From Alcanivorax sp. (lineage in GTDB: Bacteria > Pseudomonadota > Gammaproteobacteria > Pseudomonadales > Alcanivoracaceae), in the NCBI RefSeq assembly GCF_019431375.1, contig NZ_CP080267.1, forward strand, positions 372,001-436,000: DNA of 64,000 nucleotides, written 5' to 3'. Each line of letters begins with the position of its first letter. The stretch's first letter is position 1. Below, one piece after another: positions 17,850 to 27,268 of the stretch. Made by a program: the position numbers and the translations under genes. The notes beneath the pieces were generated by a model. The model searched no databases, was not told the DNA's origin, and saw only the letters and a program-made list of their open reading frames with translations.

Positions 17850-19183
17850 ATCCGAATGTGATGCTGGGGCTGGCCGCCCTTGGCGGTGCGGTCTTTGCGG
17901 CGCTGCTGGTGCTGTTGATCGAGCGCCGTCGTAGCGCTGGCCGGGAAGCGGAGCTGGTGGCCCAGAAGCAGGCGCTGTCCGAACCGCTGGCCCAGGTACC
18001 GCTGCTGCGTGAGCAGCTGGAAACCAGCCAGCGCCGGTTGCAGGACAGTGAGTCCCGTCTGCAGCAGCTGGCCTCGGACAAGGCACGGCTGGAAGAGCGG
18101 CTGGCCGGCCAGGAAGAAAAACTGACCTTTGCCGAGAAGAGCCGCGAACAGCTCAAGCAGGAATTCGAAAACCTGTCCGCGCGTATTTTCGAACAACGGG
18201 GCAAGCAGCTGCAGGAACAGCAGCAGCAGGGGCTGGACGGCATGCTCAAGCCGTTCCGCGAGCAACTGGCGGACTTCCGCCGCCGGGTCGACCAGATCCA
18301 CAGTGACGAGACCCGCGCCCAGGCCTCCCTGATTGAACAATTGGGCCAGCTGCGCAGCCTCAACCAGCAGATGCACGAGGACGCCCGCAACCTCACCGAT
18401 GCCCTGAAAGGTCAGGTGAAAACCCAGGGTAATTGGGGGGAAATGATCCTCGAGCGGGTGCTGGAATCCTCCGGGCTGACCCGTGGGCGCGAGTATGAAA
18501 CCCAGGTCACCCTGAAAGACGAAAGCGGCCAGCGGCGCCTGCCCGATGCCATTGTTCATTTGCCCGAAAACAAGGACGTGGTGATCGACGCCAAGGTCTC
18601 CCTGGTGGCCTATGAGCGGTTGTCATCGGCCTCCACCAGTGAAGAACGGGAGCAGGCCCTGCGCGATCACCTGATGTCCCTGCGCAGTCATATCAAGGGG
18701 CTGGATATCAAGGATTACAGCGGCCTGGAAGGGATTCGCAGCCTGGACTTCGTGCTGCTATTCATTCCCATCGAAGGTGCCTTCATGGTGGCCATGGAGC
18801 AGGATTCCAGCCTCTACACCGATGCCTTCGCCCGCAACATCGTGCTGGTCAGCCCCACCACCTTGCTGGTGACGTTGCGCACCATCCAGAACATCTGGCG
18901 CTATGAGTACCAGAACCGCAATGCGCTGGATATCGCCGCCCGTGCCGGAAAAATCTGTGATCAGGTGTCGTTGGTCACGGAATCCCTGGAAGACGTGGGT
19001 GACAAGCTTGCCAAGGCAACATCGTCCTGGGAGCAGACTCGCAAACGCCTTACCAGTGGCAATGGTAACCTGCTGCGCCAGGCGCATCAGTTGAAAGAGC
19101 TGGGTGCCAAGGCTCGCCGCAGCCTGCCGGCACCGGCAGAGGAAGAAGACACCGAAGACCTGCAGGACAACAGTGCCGACTGA
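17846..19183 (+). CDS. rmuC: DNA recombination protein RmuC
   Basis: RmuC limits inversion and recombination at short repeats. The 445 residues have an N-terminal membrane segment (about 5-24), a long coiled coil (about 30-180) and the RmuC nuclease-like domain with KTQGNWGEMILERVLESSGL, VVIDAKVSLVAYERL and FVLLFIPIEGAF. The start at 17846 overlaps the tatD stop. The downstream 281-base gap to the protease has no gene. Confidence 0.93.
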   Translation: MNPNVMLGLAALGGAVFAALLVLLIERRRSAGREAELVAQKQALSEPLAQVPLLREQLETSQRRLQDSESRLQQLASDKARLEERLAGQEEKLTFAEKSREQLKQEFENLSARIFEQRGKQLQEQQQQGLDGMLKPFREQLADFRRRVDQIHSDETRAQASLIEQLGQLRSLNQQMHEDARNLTDALKGQVKTQGNWGEMILERVLESSGLTRGREYETQVTLKDESGQRRLPDAIVHLPENKDVVIDAKVSLVAYERLSSASTSEEREQALRDHLMSLRSHIKGLDIKDYSGLEGIRSLDFVLLFIPIEGAFMVAMEQDSSLYTDAFARNIVLVSPTTLLVTLRTIQNIWRYEYQNRNALDIAARAGKICDQVSLVTESLEDVGDKLAKATSSWEQTRKRLTSGNGNLLRQAHQLKELGAKARRSLPAPAEEEDTEDLQDNSAD

Positions 19184-19464
19184 TGAGTCAGTCGGACAAT
19201 GCGGTGTGAATGTTGTAAAAGGTTGCTTTAATGCAAAGTGTTTTGCATGATAAAAAATATGCAGTAAAACTTCGCGCAATATGACGGTATCTGTCGCAAA
19301 AAGCGACGAAAGTTGCGACAAAATGACGGGACTCAACAGTCATTTTTCACTATCTTCTGGTACCTGGGTGCCATCGTTCTAATATCAGAACCAGGTCACA
19401 GGTATAGGCCGAAATCCTTAGTTAGTATGCGTTGCGTAACGAAACGCTAACTGAGGGTAATCTT

Positions 19465-21102
19465 ATGTATCGTTTGATGGTGGCCCTGCTACTGGGGGCA
19501 GGTCTGGTTCAGACGGTATCGGCGTTGGAAGCCCAACCCCGGGTGATCGGGGGACAGGATGTCACACAGGTACGGCCGTGGATGGCCGAGGTGGAAATCA
19601 GTCGGTCCGGCAATCCCGATTTTGCGGCGACGCTGTGTGGTGGCACCCTGATTGCCCCCCGATGGGTGCTGACCGCCGCCCACTGTGTGGAAAATGTCGA
19701 GGCAGACATGTTGTTCGTCTCCCTGGGCAGCGTTAACCGCACTACCACGCAAGCCCCGGAGCAACTGGCAGTCACCGAACTGCAGGTGCACCCCTCTTAC
19801 AACGCCACCCACTTCCACAATGATCTGGCACTGCTCAAGCTGGCGGCGCCGAGCCGGTTCACACCGCTGGATATGGCCAAGCCCCATATCGTGACCGAGC
19901 TGGCGGCGGGCAGCCACGATGAAGCCCTGGAAGTGCTGGGTTGGGGCTCCACCAGCCCCGATGGCCATGCCCTGACCGAGACCCTGCAAAAAGTGGATCT
20001 GGATTATGTCTCGCCAGACTACTGCGCCAGCCAGTGGAGCAATATCACCGGCAACCAGATCTGTGCCGGCGAGATGAATCCCCAGGGCCAGAAGCAGGAT
20101 TCCTGCCGGGGCGACAGCGGTGGGCCACTGGTTTACCGCAAGGATGGCCACCAGTGGTTGGTGGGGGTGACCAGCTACGGTCATAAAACCTGCGCCACCG
20201 ATGGGGTGCCGGCGGTTTACAGCCGTGTGGATCGTTATCTGCCGTGGTTGGAAGAGACCACCTCCGGCGGGCTGGTGGATCTGCAGACCGAAGGCCTGAA
20301 CGGTGACAAGTACCGCAACACCTCCAGTGCGGTAACCCTGTACCCACGCATTGCCAACACCAGTACCCGTAACGACGCCTACAATGTGGGCCTGCGTATT
20401 GAGCATCAACCCGGTCTGTCCGTATCGGTTCCGGGGATGTCGTGCCGAAGCTATACGGGCTACACCGACTGTCGAAGCAGTCTCTTCCTGGCTCTGGGGC
20501 AGACCAGCGCCAGCTATGCCATGACTCTGAAAGCGTCCACACGATGGGCAGACCAGATACGGGTGAGTCCGATCAGCGACTCCCACGATTACTTCAGCCT
20601 GCGTAGCGAGTCATTCAATCTGGTATTCAGCAATGAGCCGGATGTGGTGCTCAGCCTGACCACCAACCGGGGGAGCGATGGTCATGTGCGTGTCGATGCC
20701 CTGGTACGTAATGTGGCCACGCACCAGAGTGCGGCCCGGGTAAGGGTGGGCTTCTCGCTGCCCAGTGGTTGGCAGACCGTGGAGTTACCGGAAAACTGCA
20801 GTGGCAGTCGCAGTGTCCAGTGCGGTCTGGGGGACCTGGCACCCGGTCAGTCGGCGGCGCAGAAACTGCTGCTCTCCGGTGACGGCTATGATCCCATGAC
20901 CGTGCAGGTGTGGACGGATAATGGGGATTTCCCCGCCGGCGATGCCAAGGCGTACACCCGACCCGCCCAGGCGCGCAGCGCCAGCAGTGGAGGTAGTGCC
21001 ACGCCAGAGAGTGGCGGCGGTGGTGGCGGTGGGGGTGGCAGCCTGTCGTTTCTGGGACTGCTGGGGCTAGCTCTGGTTGCCGCTCGACGGCTCCACCAGT
21101 GA
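19465..21102 (+). CDS. Secreted trypsin-like serine protease with GlyGly-CTERM tail
   Basis: Exported S1-family endopeptidase, 545 residues from the ATG at 19465 (GAGGG eight bases upstream). A signal peptide (about 1-22) precedes the mature start RVIGG. The catalytic triad is visible as TAAHC (His near 72), HNDLALL (Asp near 120) and CRGDSGGPLV (Ser near 218). After the protease domain (to about 265) come a beta-rich region and a C-terminal Gly run, hydrophobic helix and basic end (about 518-545), the GlyGly-CTERM pattern. In known systems rhombosortase cleaves it and the type II system secretes the protein. The 3' end overlaps the next gene on the other strand by 36 bases. Confidence 0.9.
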   Translation: MYRLMVALLLGAGLVQTVSALEAQPRVIGGQDVTQVRPWMAEVEISRSGNPDFAATLCGGTLIAPRWVLTAAHCVENVEADMLFVSLGSVNRTTTQAPEQLAVTELQVHPSYNATHFHNDLALLKLAAPSRFTPLDMAKPHIVTELAAGSHDEALEVLGWGSTSPDGHALTETLQKVDLDYVSPDYCASQWSNITGNQICAGEMNPQGQKQDSCRGDSGGPLVYRKDGHQWLVGVTSYGHKTCATDGVPAVYSRVDRYLPWLEETTSGGLVDLQTEGLNGDKYRNTSSAVTLYPRIANTSTRNDAYNVGLRIEHQPGLSVSVPGMSCRSYTGYTDCRSSLFLALGQTSASYAMTLKASTRWADQIRVSPISDSHDYFSLRSESFNLVFSNEPDVVLSLTTNRGSDGHVRVDALVRNVATHQSAARVRVGFSLPSGWQTVELPENCSGSRSVQCGLGDLAPGQSAAQKLLLSGDGYDPMTVQVWTDNGDFPAGDAKAYTRPAQARSASSGGSATPESGGGGGGGGGSLSFLGLLGLALVAARRLHQ

Positions 21103-21909
21103 CAAGTGGCGCTGGCGCTCCGGCGCCAGCGCCCCCTGATTGCCTTTCCAGGGAACCGCATCCATTCCCTTGGGGATTTCCGTCAACTGGAAGGGCGCCT
21201 TGATAATCTCGAAGTAGGGTGAGTGATCGAAATCCGCAGCGGTGATGGCCCGCGGTTGCAGTCGCAGCAGGCGGCTGCCGGAACGGTCTTCTTTCACCAG
21301 CGGCAGCACCGGAAATTGCACGAAGCTGAATGCATCGGCGACCACGGTGCCTGTCAGTGCCCGGGTCAGCTCCCCGGCCCAGCGCCGGAACAGGCCGATG
21401 CGCCAGCGCAGCGGCAGCCATCGCCAGGGCATCAGGGTCAGCAAGGCCAGCGCCCCCCAGGATTGGCTGCTGCCAGCGCCGATGCGGCTGATGGCGTATC
21501 GCAGTACGTCCTGGGCTTCATTGTCGCTCAGCCCCTGGGCCCGGCAGACACGGATCTGCCGACCTTCCAGGGCGGACAGGGGCTCCACGATCAGCCCCCG
21601 TTCCAGCCGCGCATCAATCACCAATTGGGTATCCGGTTCGCAGGGGGTGTAATCCGCCAGCAGGGCGCGCAGGGCCGGGTCTGCCACGTCATGAAGCCGA
21701 CCGATATAAAGCACCGCCCGGGCAAAGCGGCTGTCGCCGATTACCTTGAAGGTGCGGTCCACATTGCTGTGGCCGGCCACCAGCAGCACATCACAGGGTT
21801 TGAGTACCGTGCGCAGGCTGTCCAGGTCGGCACTGGGCTGGCCACTGAACTGCTCGTCGCGCTGCAGGCGGCGGCAAATCCATTGGTAGAAGGCCAGTTG
21901 TCGACTCAT
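21067..21909 (-). CDS. YiiX/lipo-like permuted papain-like protein, catalytic residues lost
   Basis: The 280 residues resemble the bacterial lipo-like (YiiX-type, permuted NlpC/P60) proteins: CDVLLVAGHSNVDRTFKVIG, VLYIGRLHDV, LERGLIVEPLSAL, then ADAFSFVQFPVLPLV. In family members as I remember them, a His stands before the LYIG strand and a Cys at the start of the last helix. Here the corresponding segments read RFARAVLYIG and LTGTVVADAF, with neither residue. It may be a non-catalytic paralogue. It is convergent with the protease and overlaps it by 36 bases. Confidence 0.55.
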   Translation of the reverse strand: MSRQLAFYQWICRRLQRDEQFSGQPSADLDSLRTVLKPCDVLLVAGHSNVDRTFKVIGDSRFARAVLYIGRLHDVADPALRALLADYTPCEPDTQLVIDARLERGLIVEPLSALEGRQIRVCRAQGLSDNEAQDVLRYAISRIGAGSSQSWGALALLTLMPWRWLPLRWRIGLFRRWAGELTRALTGTVVADAFSFVQFPVLPLVKEDRSGSRLLRLQPRAITAADFDHSPYFEIIKAPFQLTEIPKGMDAVPWKGNQGALAPERQRHLSLVEPSSGNQS

Positions 21910-21945
21910 GGTGGCTCCGTGTGTGAAAAAAAGAGGTTCTGGAGC

Positions 21946-23052
21946 TTACAACAAGGCCAGGGCCCGGTCGATGACCGAATAGTCGGTATAGAAATGGGGC
22001 GAAAAACGCACCCCGCCACCGCGTTCCGCACAGACTACCCCGGCCTGGCGCAAACGTTGGAAGGTGTCTGACGGCGCTTCCCCGGGCAGGGAAAAGGTGA
22101 CAATGCCGGCCCGGCGTTGCCGGTCCGTGGGGCTCAGCAAGGTGGCACCCCGTTCCCGCAGACCGTCGATCAGCCGCTGAACCCGGTCTTGCAGGGCTGC
22201 CGCCACCTGGGTCATGCCTTCCTCTTCGAGCAGGGACAGGGATGCCTCCAGGGCATGGGCGCCCAGCATATTGGGGCTGCCGCATTCGAAACGGCGGGCG
22301 TTATTGGCCACTTGCCAGTCGGTGGTGGTGTAGTTACCCGCATTGGCCACCATATGCCAGCCGTGCTGGCGCAGGGTCAGCCTGTCCTGCACTTCCCGGC
22401 GGCAATAGAACAATGCCAGCCCCTCCGGGCCCAGCATCCATTTGTGACCGTCGGCCACTACAAAGTCCGCCTTGGCCTGCTCGGCGGAAAAGGGCAGGGC
22501 GCCGAGGATCTGGATGGCATCCACACAGAACAGAATGTCCCGTTCTCGGCAGGCGGCGCCGATGGGGGCCATGTCCATCAGCAGCCCGGTGCCGTACTGT
22601 ACTGCAGACAACGAGACCAGCCGGGTTCGCGGCCCCAGTGAATCAATCACCGCCTGTTCCGGTTGCGGCGTATCCAGGCTCACGGTAACCACGTCCACGC
22701 CCTGATCCGCCAGGGCCTCCCAGGGAATACGGTTGGAGGGGAACTCCTGATCGCTGATCACGATCTGGTCGCCGGCCTGCCAGTCAATGCCCTGGGCAAT
22801 CACCGACAGCCCCTCGGAGGTGTTTTTCAGCAGGGCGATCTCGTCGGTGCTGACCCCGCCAATCAGCGTGGACAACCTTTCGCGCAGGCGCTGCTCCACT
22901 TTCAGCCAATGGGGGTAATCACGGGCACCGATTTCGCAGTTCTGATCGGCGAATGCGGCTACCGCATCCCGGGTGCGAACTGGCCAGGGCGCTACGGCAG
23001 CATGGTTGAGATACAAGAGATCCTCGCGATGGGGGAATTCCGGGTGAGTCAT
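21946..23052 (-). CDS. Class V aminotransferase (cysteine desulfurase-like fold)
   Basis: PLP-dependent enzyme, 368 residues. It begins with the class V opening LLYLNHAAVAPWP and carries LLKNTSEGLSVIAQG, ISDQEFPSN, FCVDAIQILGAL (the PLP-facing Asp) and VADGHKWMLGPEG with the Schiff-base Lys. There is no obvious active-site Cys loop like SufS, so cysteine desulfurase, isopenicillin-N-epimerase-like or kynureninase-like activities cannot be separated. It lies 36 bases upstream (in transcription) of the lipo-like gene, probably co-transcribed. Confidence 0.8.
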   Translation of the reverse strand: MTHPEFPHREDLLYLNHAAVAPWPVRTRDAVAAFADQNCEIGARDYPHWLKVEQRLRERLSTLIGGVSTDEIALLKNTSEGLSVIAQGIDWQAGDQIVISDQEFPSNRIPWEALADQGVDVVTVSLDTPQPEQAVIDSLGPRTRLVSLSAVQYGTGLLMDMAPIGAACRERDILFCVDAIQILGALPFSAEQAKADFVVADGHKWMLGPEGLALFYCRREVQDRLTLRQHGWHMVANAGNYTTTDWQVANNARRFECGSPNMLGAHALEASLSLLEEEGMTQVAAALQDRVQRLIDGLRERGATLLSPTDRQRRAGIVTFSLPGEAPSDTFQRLRQAGVVCAERGGGVRFSPHFYTDYSVIDRALALL

Positions 23053-23205
23053 GGAGTCTCCGGGCTTGGCGGCTAAGACATGACGCTATGCTAACGCTGT
23101 GGGCTCTTTCATTCATACAGGCCTGTGTTCGATATGCTTATAAAAATGGAATACGTTAGAATTGCGACTGTTTAGTCCGGCTTCATGTCCGCCAAGGAGA
23201 AATAG

Positions 23206-23841
23206 ATGGGTGACCTGGAAAAAGCCACGCGCAAGGCGCAGGAATTTCGTCAACGGGAGCGCCAGATTCTAGATGCAGCCCTGGAGCTTTTCCTGGAAGA
23301 GGGCGAAGACCGTGTGACCGTGGAAATGATTGCCGACCGGGTCGGTATCGGCAAGGGCACCATCTACAAGCATTTCGAGACCAAGAACGAGATTTACCTG
23401 CTGTTGATGCTCCGCTACGAGGAAGATCTGGCCGAGGTATTCCAGACCATCTCCGGCGGTGATGACAAGGAACGGCTGGCACGGGAATACTTCCGTTTCC
23501 GGATCAGCGATCCCAAGCGTTACCAGTTGTTCGATCGCCTTGAGAACAAGGTGATCAAGGACCATGCACTGCCGGAACTGGTGGATAAGCTGCACCGCAT
23601 TCGCGAAGCCAACTTTGCCCGCCTCACCGACATCGTCAAGGCACGTATTGCCGAAGGGTCACTGGAAGATGTGGACCCGATCTATCACATCTGCTCTGCC
23701 TGGGCGCTGGCCCATGGTGCCGTGGCGCTGATGGAATCGCCGTTTTACCAGAAACTGATTGACGACAAGGATGACTTCCTGGATTTCCTTATCGAGATCG
23801 GCATTCGCATGGGCAACAAGGGTCAACGGGGGCCACGATGA
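23206..23841 (+). CDS. TetR-family transcriptional regulator
   Basis: DNA-binding one-component regulator of 211 residues. The N-terminal helix-turn-helix is clear: ILDAALELFLEEGEDRVTVE, IADRVGIGKGTIYKHF and KNEIYL (about 24-65). The helical ligand domain follows. It overlaps the DUF1285 gene by four bases, so both are co-transcribed; the same pair occurs in related gammaproteobacteria as far as I recall. Its ligand and targets are unknown. Confidence 0.9.
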   Translation: MGDLEKATRKAQEFRQRERQILDAALELFLEEGEDRVTVEMIADRVGIGKGTIYKHFETKNEIYLLLMLRYEEDLAEVFQTISGGDDKERLAREYFRFRISDPKRYQLFDRLENKVIKDHALPELVDKLHRIREANFARLTDIVKARIAEGSLEDVDPIYHICSAWALAHGAVALMESPFYQKLIDDKDDFLDFLIEIGIRMGNKGQRGPR

Positions 23842-24389
23842 AACAGGCGGAGGAACTGTTGGCGCTGCTGGAAAAGGCAGACAAGGATGAAACTGGTCTG
23901 CCGCCGGTGCACCATTGGAAACCGGAGCGCCATGCGGATATCGACATGCGCATCGCCCGGGATGGCACCTGGTACTACCAGAATTCCCCCATCCAGCGCG
24001 AACGCATGGTGACCTTGTTTTCCACCATCCTGCTGCGCGAAGGCGATGACTACTTCCTGATCACCCCGGTGGAAAAACTGCGCATCCAGGTGGACGATGC
24101 CCCTTTTGTGGCGGTGGAAGTACAGCGCCTGGAAGAGGGCGGCACGAGCAAACTGGTGTTCACCACCAATGTGGGCAGCCATGTGGTAGCGGGCGACAAC
24201 CACCCCCTACGCGTGGAAACCGACCCGCAAACCGGCGAACCGTCACCGTATCTGCTAGTCCGCGAAAACCTGGAAGCCCTGATTGGTCGTTCTGCGTTTT
24301 ATCAGCTGGTGGATTGGGCGTTCGAGGAAGAGGGGAAGTTGTTTGTGGAGAGTAATGGTCGGCGCTTTGAGTTGGGCAGCTTGGGGTAA
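23838..24389 (+). CDS. DUF1285 family protein
   Basis: Conserved cytosolic protein of 183 residues without known reaction. Typical features are PPVHHWKPE, MRIARDGTWYYQNSPIQRERMV, and DDYFLITPVEKLRIQVDDAPF. Translationally coupled to the TetR gene. Its last about 62 coding bases are duplicated at 35934-35995, marking the edge of the accessory island. Confidence 0.88.
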   Translation: MKQAEELLALLEKADKDETGLPPVHHWKPERHADIDMRIARDGTWYYQNSPIQRERMVTLFSTILLREGDDYFLITPVEKLRIQVDDAPFVAVEVQRLEEGGTSKLVFTTNVGSHVVAGDNHPLRVETDPQTGEPSPYLLVRENLEALIGRSAFYQLVDWAFEEEGKLFVESNGRRFELGSLG

Positions 24390-24430
24390 TTAATAGTTAA
24401 TAATGAATAATTAATAGCTGCGCGATAAGT
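24315..24430. repeat. Left island boundary: DUF1285 3' end plus degenerate inverted-repeat arm
   Basis: Bases 24315-24376 (end of DUF1285) match 35934-35995 with only a few mismatches and one indel. Both copies are followed by an arm of the AATAGTTAACAGTGAATAG family and a GCGCGA motif. This is a direct repeat about 11.6 kb apart. Confidence 0.85.
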
Positions 24431-24559
24431 GTCGATTTCATGGGCAGCGCATGTAGGAAATCTCTTACGCTCTCTTGATCTATTCCCCATTACTCTGGAT
24501 AGGCTCAGCTGCTAGCCTCTGCCCCTGCTGGTTAATAGACTAATAATCTAGGGGGCTGC

Positions 24560-27268
24560 ATGGGGATGCGGGGCGCTTCATTAGGAAGTATTTACTATCT
24601 TTTTCTGTCTTTCTGCCTTCTCTTTATTTCTGGAGCTTGGGCAAGCACTCCTTCAGGAGTCGAGTGGCTAAAGCAGCAGCAACGCCAGGATGGCGCCTTC
24701 TATACAGATCAGACGAGTTCGACTGAATACCAGGCAACGATTGAGTCACTATTGGCATTAGGCGACTTGGAAAGCCTATCCGATACACAGCGTGACTCGG
24801 GAGTAGGCTTCTTGTTGCAGTCTGATCTCTCTTCCCACTCTGAATTCCATTCCAGAATGGATCTTCTGGCTGAGCAATTCGGGCTAACGGATACTATCGA
24901 TTCTGGCATTGTGTCAGAACGAATCGCCTACAACGGCGGTGTTGGAGGCTATCCGGGTCATGATGGGAGTGTGCTGAATACTGCATTGGCTCTTAATGCA
25001 TGGGCATCAGGAGATTCTGTGTCGCCTGACAAGCTTGATCGAGCCATCACTTTTCTTCTTTCAAATCAGCAAGCAGATGGCGGTTGGTCTGAAGCTCCCA
25101 ATTTTACTAGCACTTACGTAACGGCGATAACCAGCCAGGCTTTGCAGCGTTACCGGTTCCGATATCCTGTCGGGGCCTCGATATCTGCAGCTAGTGAATA
25201 TCTTCTCGCTAATCAGAGTAGTGATGGCTGGGGAAGCATCGTGGAGACTGCATTGGCATTGCAGGCTCTTATTCCTGTCATTACCGACAGCACTCGCTAC
25301 CAAACGGGCCTGGAAAACCTGAAGGTCGGTCAGGCAGAGAATGGCAGCTGGGGCGGTGATGCGTTTGCTACAGCTCTGGCGTTGCGCGCCCTTTATCAAG
25401 TCTCCACCGCTCCAGAACCCGTTGACCCCAGTGCTGGAAGCATTGAGGGGCAGGTCATCGACAGCAATACCCGCCAGCCCATAGAAAACGTAGTAGTCAC
25501 TGCCCAGGGAGATAGTAGTTATAGCGCACAAAGTGGCCAAGATGGCCGTTTCCGGCTGACCGATATGGAGCCGTATGATTACACCCTGTCCTATCAAGCT
25601 AGTGGGTTTCAGGGGGTGAATCAGAGTGGCCGCGTTGGGGCAGGCCAGCACCTGAGTGTAGGGACTATTGAAATGAGCCCGCTACCTGATAGCGGGCTCA
25701 TCAGTGGGGTGATAAGGGATGCCCAAGGGATTCCAATTCCCGGAGCGCAGGTCTCTTTGGCTGGGGCTTCAGCCGGGCAAACCGTTTCGGATGAAAATGG
25801 CCGGTACGCTCTGTCTTCCTTGCCAGGCGACATTCAATTAGCGGTCAGTTCGGAGGGCTATGTAACGGTCACTGCTGCCGCTTCTGTTGTGGCTGGAAGC
25901 CACCTTAATTTCTCTCCCGTACTTTATCTGGAAGGCAATCCTCCTCCTCAGGATGTTTCCGTTCAGGGCAAGGTTGTTGATTCTGATACCGGCGAAGGGT
26001 TAGGGAACGTATCAGTAGAAGTATTGGAAAAAGGGCTTAGTGCAAAAAGCTCAAGCAATGGTTCTTTCATACTTGAAGGCCTGGAAGTGGAAGAAACTCA
26101 AGTTCAATTATCTATGTCCGGCTACGAAAATACGGTGATCGGTTTTATTCCGGCAGTAGGAGGTAACGATTTGGGCGTTGTTGCTCTTCGAAAACAGAGT
26201 GCAACGACGACGATTTCTGGAAAGGTAAAAGACAGTGAGTCTGGTGCTTCGTTATCCGGTGCTAAAGTTAGCGCTGCTGGAGTTGAGGCAGTTAGCGATG
26301 CTGAGGGCGCTTATAGGCTGGAAGGAATCAGTGTGACGGAGTTTGATATCCGCGCCTCTTTTTCTGGTTACCTATCCGCAGCCATGAATTTGACGATACA
26401 GGAGCCGGGTAACATCAATCTGGATATTCCCTTGCAAAAAGCATCAGTTGAAGGGGTTGGATTTGAAGCGCTGACCACGGACAGGAATCAATATCAGGCT
26501 TATAACGCTGTACTTCTTGAAAGTACATTGAGGAATCAGGGAGATAGACCAAGGACAGTACGCCTTTATGTCAATGTTTTTGGTAGTAATGGTGATTTGT
26601 TTGAACAGTATCCGGCTGTTGATCTGGAAGAGGGACATGATGGTCATAGCCATCACCATCATGGTGATACAGAAGCGTTCATTACACTGGAGCCTGGTCA
26701 GCAAGAAATTGTGCCCGCCAATTGGAATACCGATGCATTCCCGCCTGGGGAATATCGCATCGTGGTTCAAGCCGTAGATGCCTCTGAAGGGGCTGTGTTG
26801 GCAGAGCATGAGGTCACGATTTCGGTAGTGGCAACGCAAAACGTTGAGCTACTGATCATCAAACCGGAGCCTACATACACCACCCAAGGTGCCACAGAAG
26901 ATGTCGCTTTTTCTGTACAGGCTTTGCATTACTCCAATATGCCATCTTCTTTATCCGGGGACTTTCAACTTGTCTCGCCTGATGGAAAAGTTATGCACAA
27001 TGGCCAGTGGGCTATTGAGCTTGAACCTGGCCAGCCTCAAAAACGTGCCGTTCTAGATGCTGTGCCTTTGACATTTGAACACCCTGGAGAACACACCATC
27101 CGCGTGCAGGCAGGAAGTGTGCAGCCAAAGGCTATTCAGGGAGCGCCATTGTATGTTGCACCAGGTACTCGTCTGGAGATTGAGCAGGGGTTGTCTCCCT
27201 CAGTCGTTGTGCCGGAGGGCGATACAAATATGGGGGTCGAAGTTCGTCTTAGGGGAGAGGCGCAATGA
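24560..27268 (+). CDS. Large exported protein: alpha-toroid repeats plus carboxypeptidase-regulatory-like domains
   Basis: Function unknown. The 902 residues start with a signal peptide (about 1-28, ending GAWA). Residues 28-275 hold prenyltransferase/squalene-oxidase-like repeats (FLLSNQQADGGW, YLLANQSSDGWG, VGQAENGSWGG) predicting an alpha/alpha toroid; no thioester CGEQ is present. Four carboxypeptidase-regulatory-like beta domains follow (about 292-370, 380-450, 468-545, 552-630; each with a G.V.D...G.PL pattern, then DGRF or NGRY). The C-terminal part is macroglobulin-like and contains a His-rich stretch (about 690-702). Its stop overlaps the next start (ATGA). Base composition is lower in GC than the core genes. 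Likely periplasmic or surface. Confidence 0.75.
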   Translation: MGMRGASLGSIYYLFLSFCLLFISGAWASTPSGVEWLKQQQRQDGAFYTDQTSSTEYQATIESLLALGDLESLSDTQRDSGVGFLLQSDLSSHSEFHSRMDLLAEQFGLTDTIDSGIVSERIAYNGGVGGYPGHDGSVLNTALALNAWASGDSVSPDKLDRAITFLLSNQQADGGWSEAPNFTSTYVTAITSQALQRYRFRYPVGASISAASEYLLANQSSDGWGSIVETALALQALIPVITDSTRYQTGLENLKVGQAENGSWGGDAFATALALRALYQVSTAPEPVDPSAGSIEGQVIDSNTRQPIENVVVTAQGDSSYSAQSGQDGRFRLTDMEPYDYTLSYQASGFQGVNQSGRVGAGQHLSVGTIEMSPLPDSGLISGVIRDAQGIPIPGAQVSLAGASAGQTVSDENGRYALSSLPGDIQLAVSSEGYVTVTAAASVVAGSHLNFSPVLYLEGNPPPQDVSVQGKVVDSDTGEGLGNVSVEVLEKGLSAKSSSNGSFILEGLEVEETQVQLSMSGYENTVIGFIPAVGGNDLGVVALRKQSATTTISGKVKDSESGASLSGAKVSAAGVEAVSDAEGAYRLEGISVTEFDIRASFSGYLSAAMNLTIQEPGNINLDIPLQKASVEGVGFEALTTDRNQYQAYNAVLLESTLRNQGDRPRTVRLYVNVFGSNGDLFEQYPAVDLEEGHDGHSHHHHGDTEAFITLEPGQQEIVPANWNTDAFPPGEYRIVVQAVDASEGAVLAEHEVTISVVATQNVELLIIKPEPTYTTQGATEDVAFSVQALHYSNMPSSLSGDFQLVSPDGKVMHNGQWAIELEPGQPQKRAVLDAVPLTFEHPGEHTIRVQAGSVQPKAIQGAPLYVAPGTRLEIEQGLSPSVVVPEGDTNMGVEVRLRGEAQ

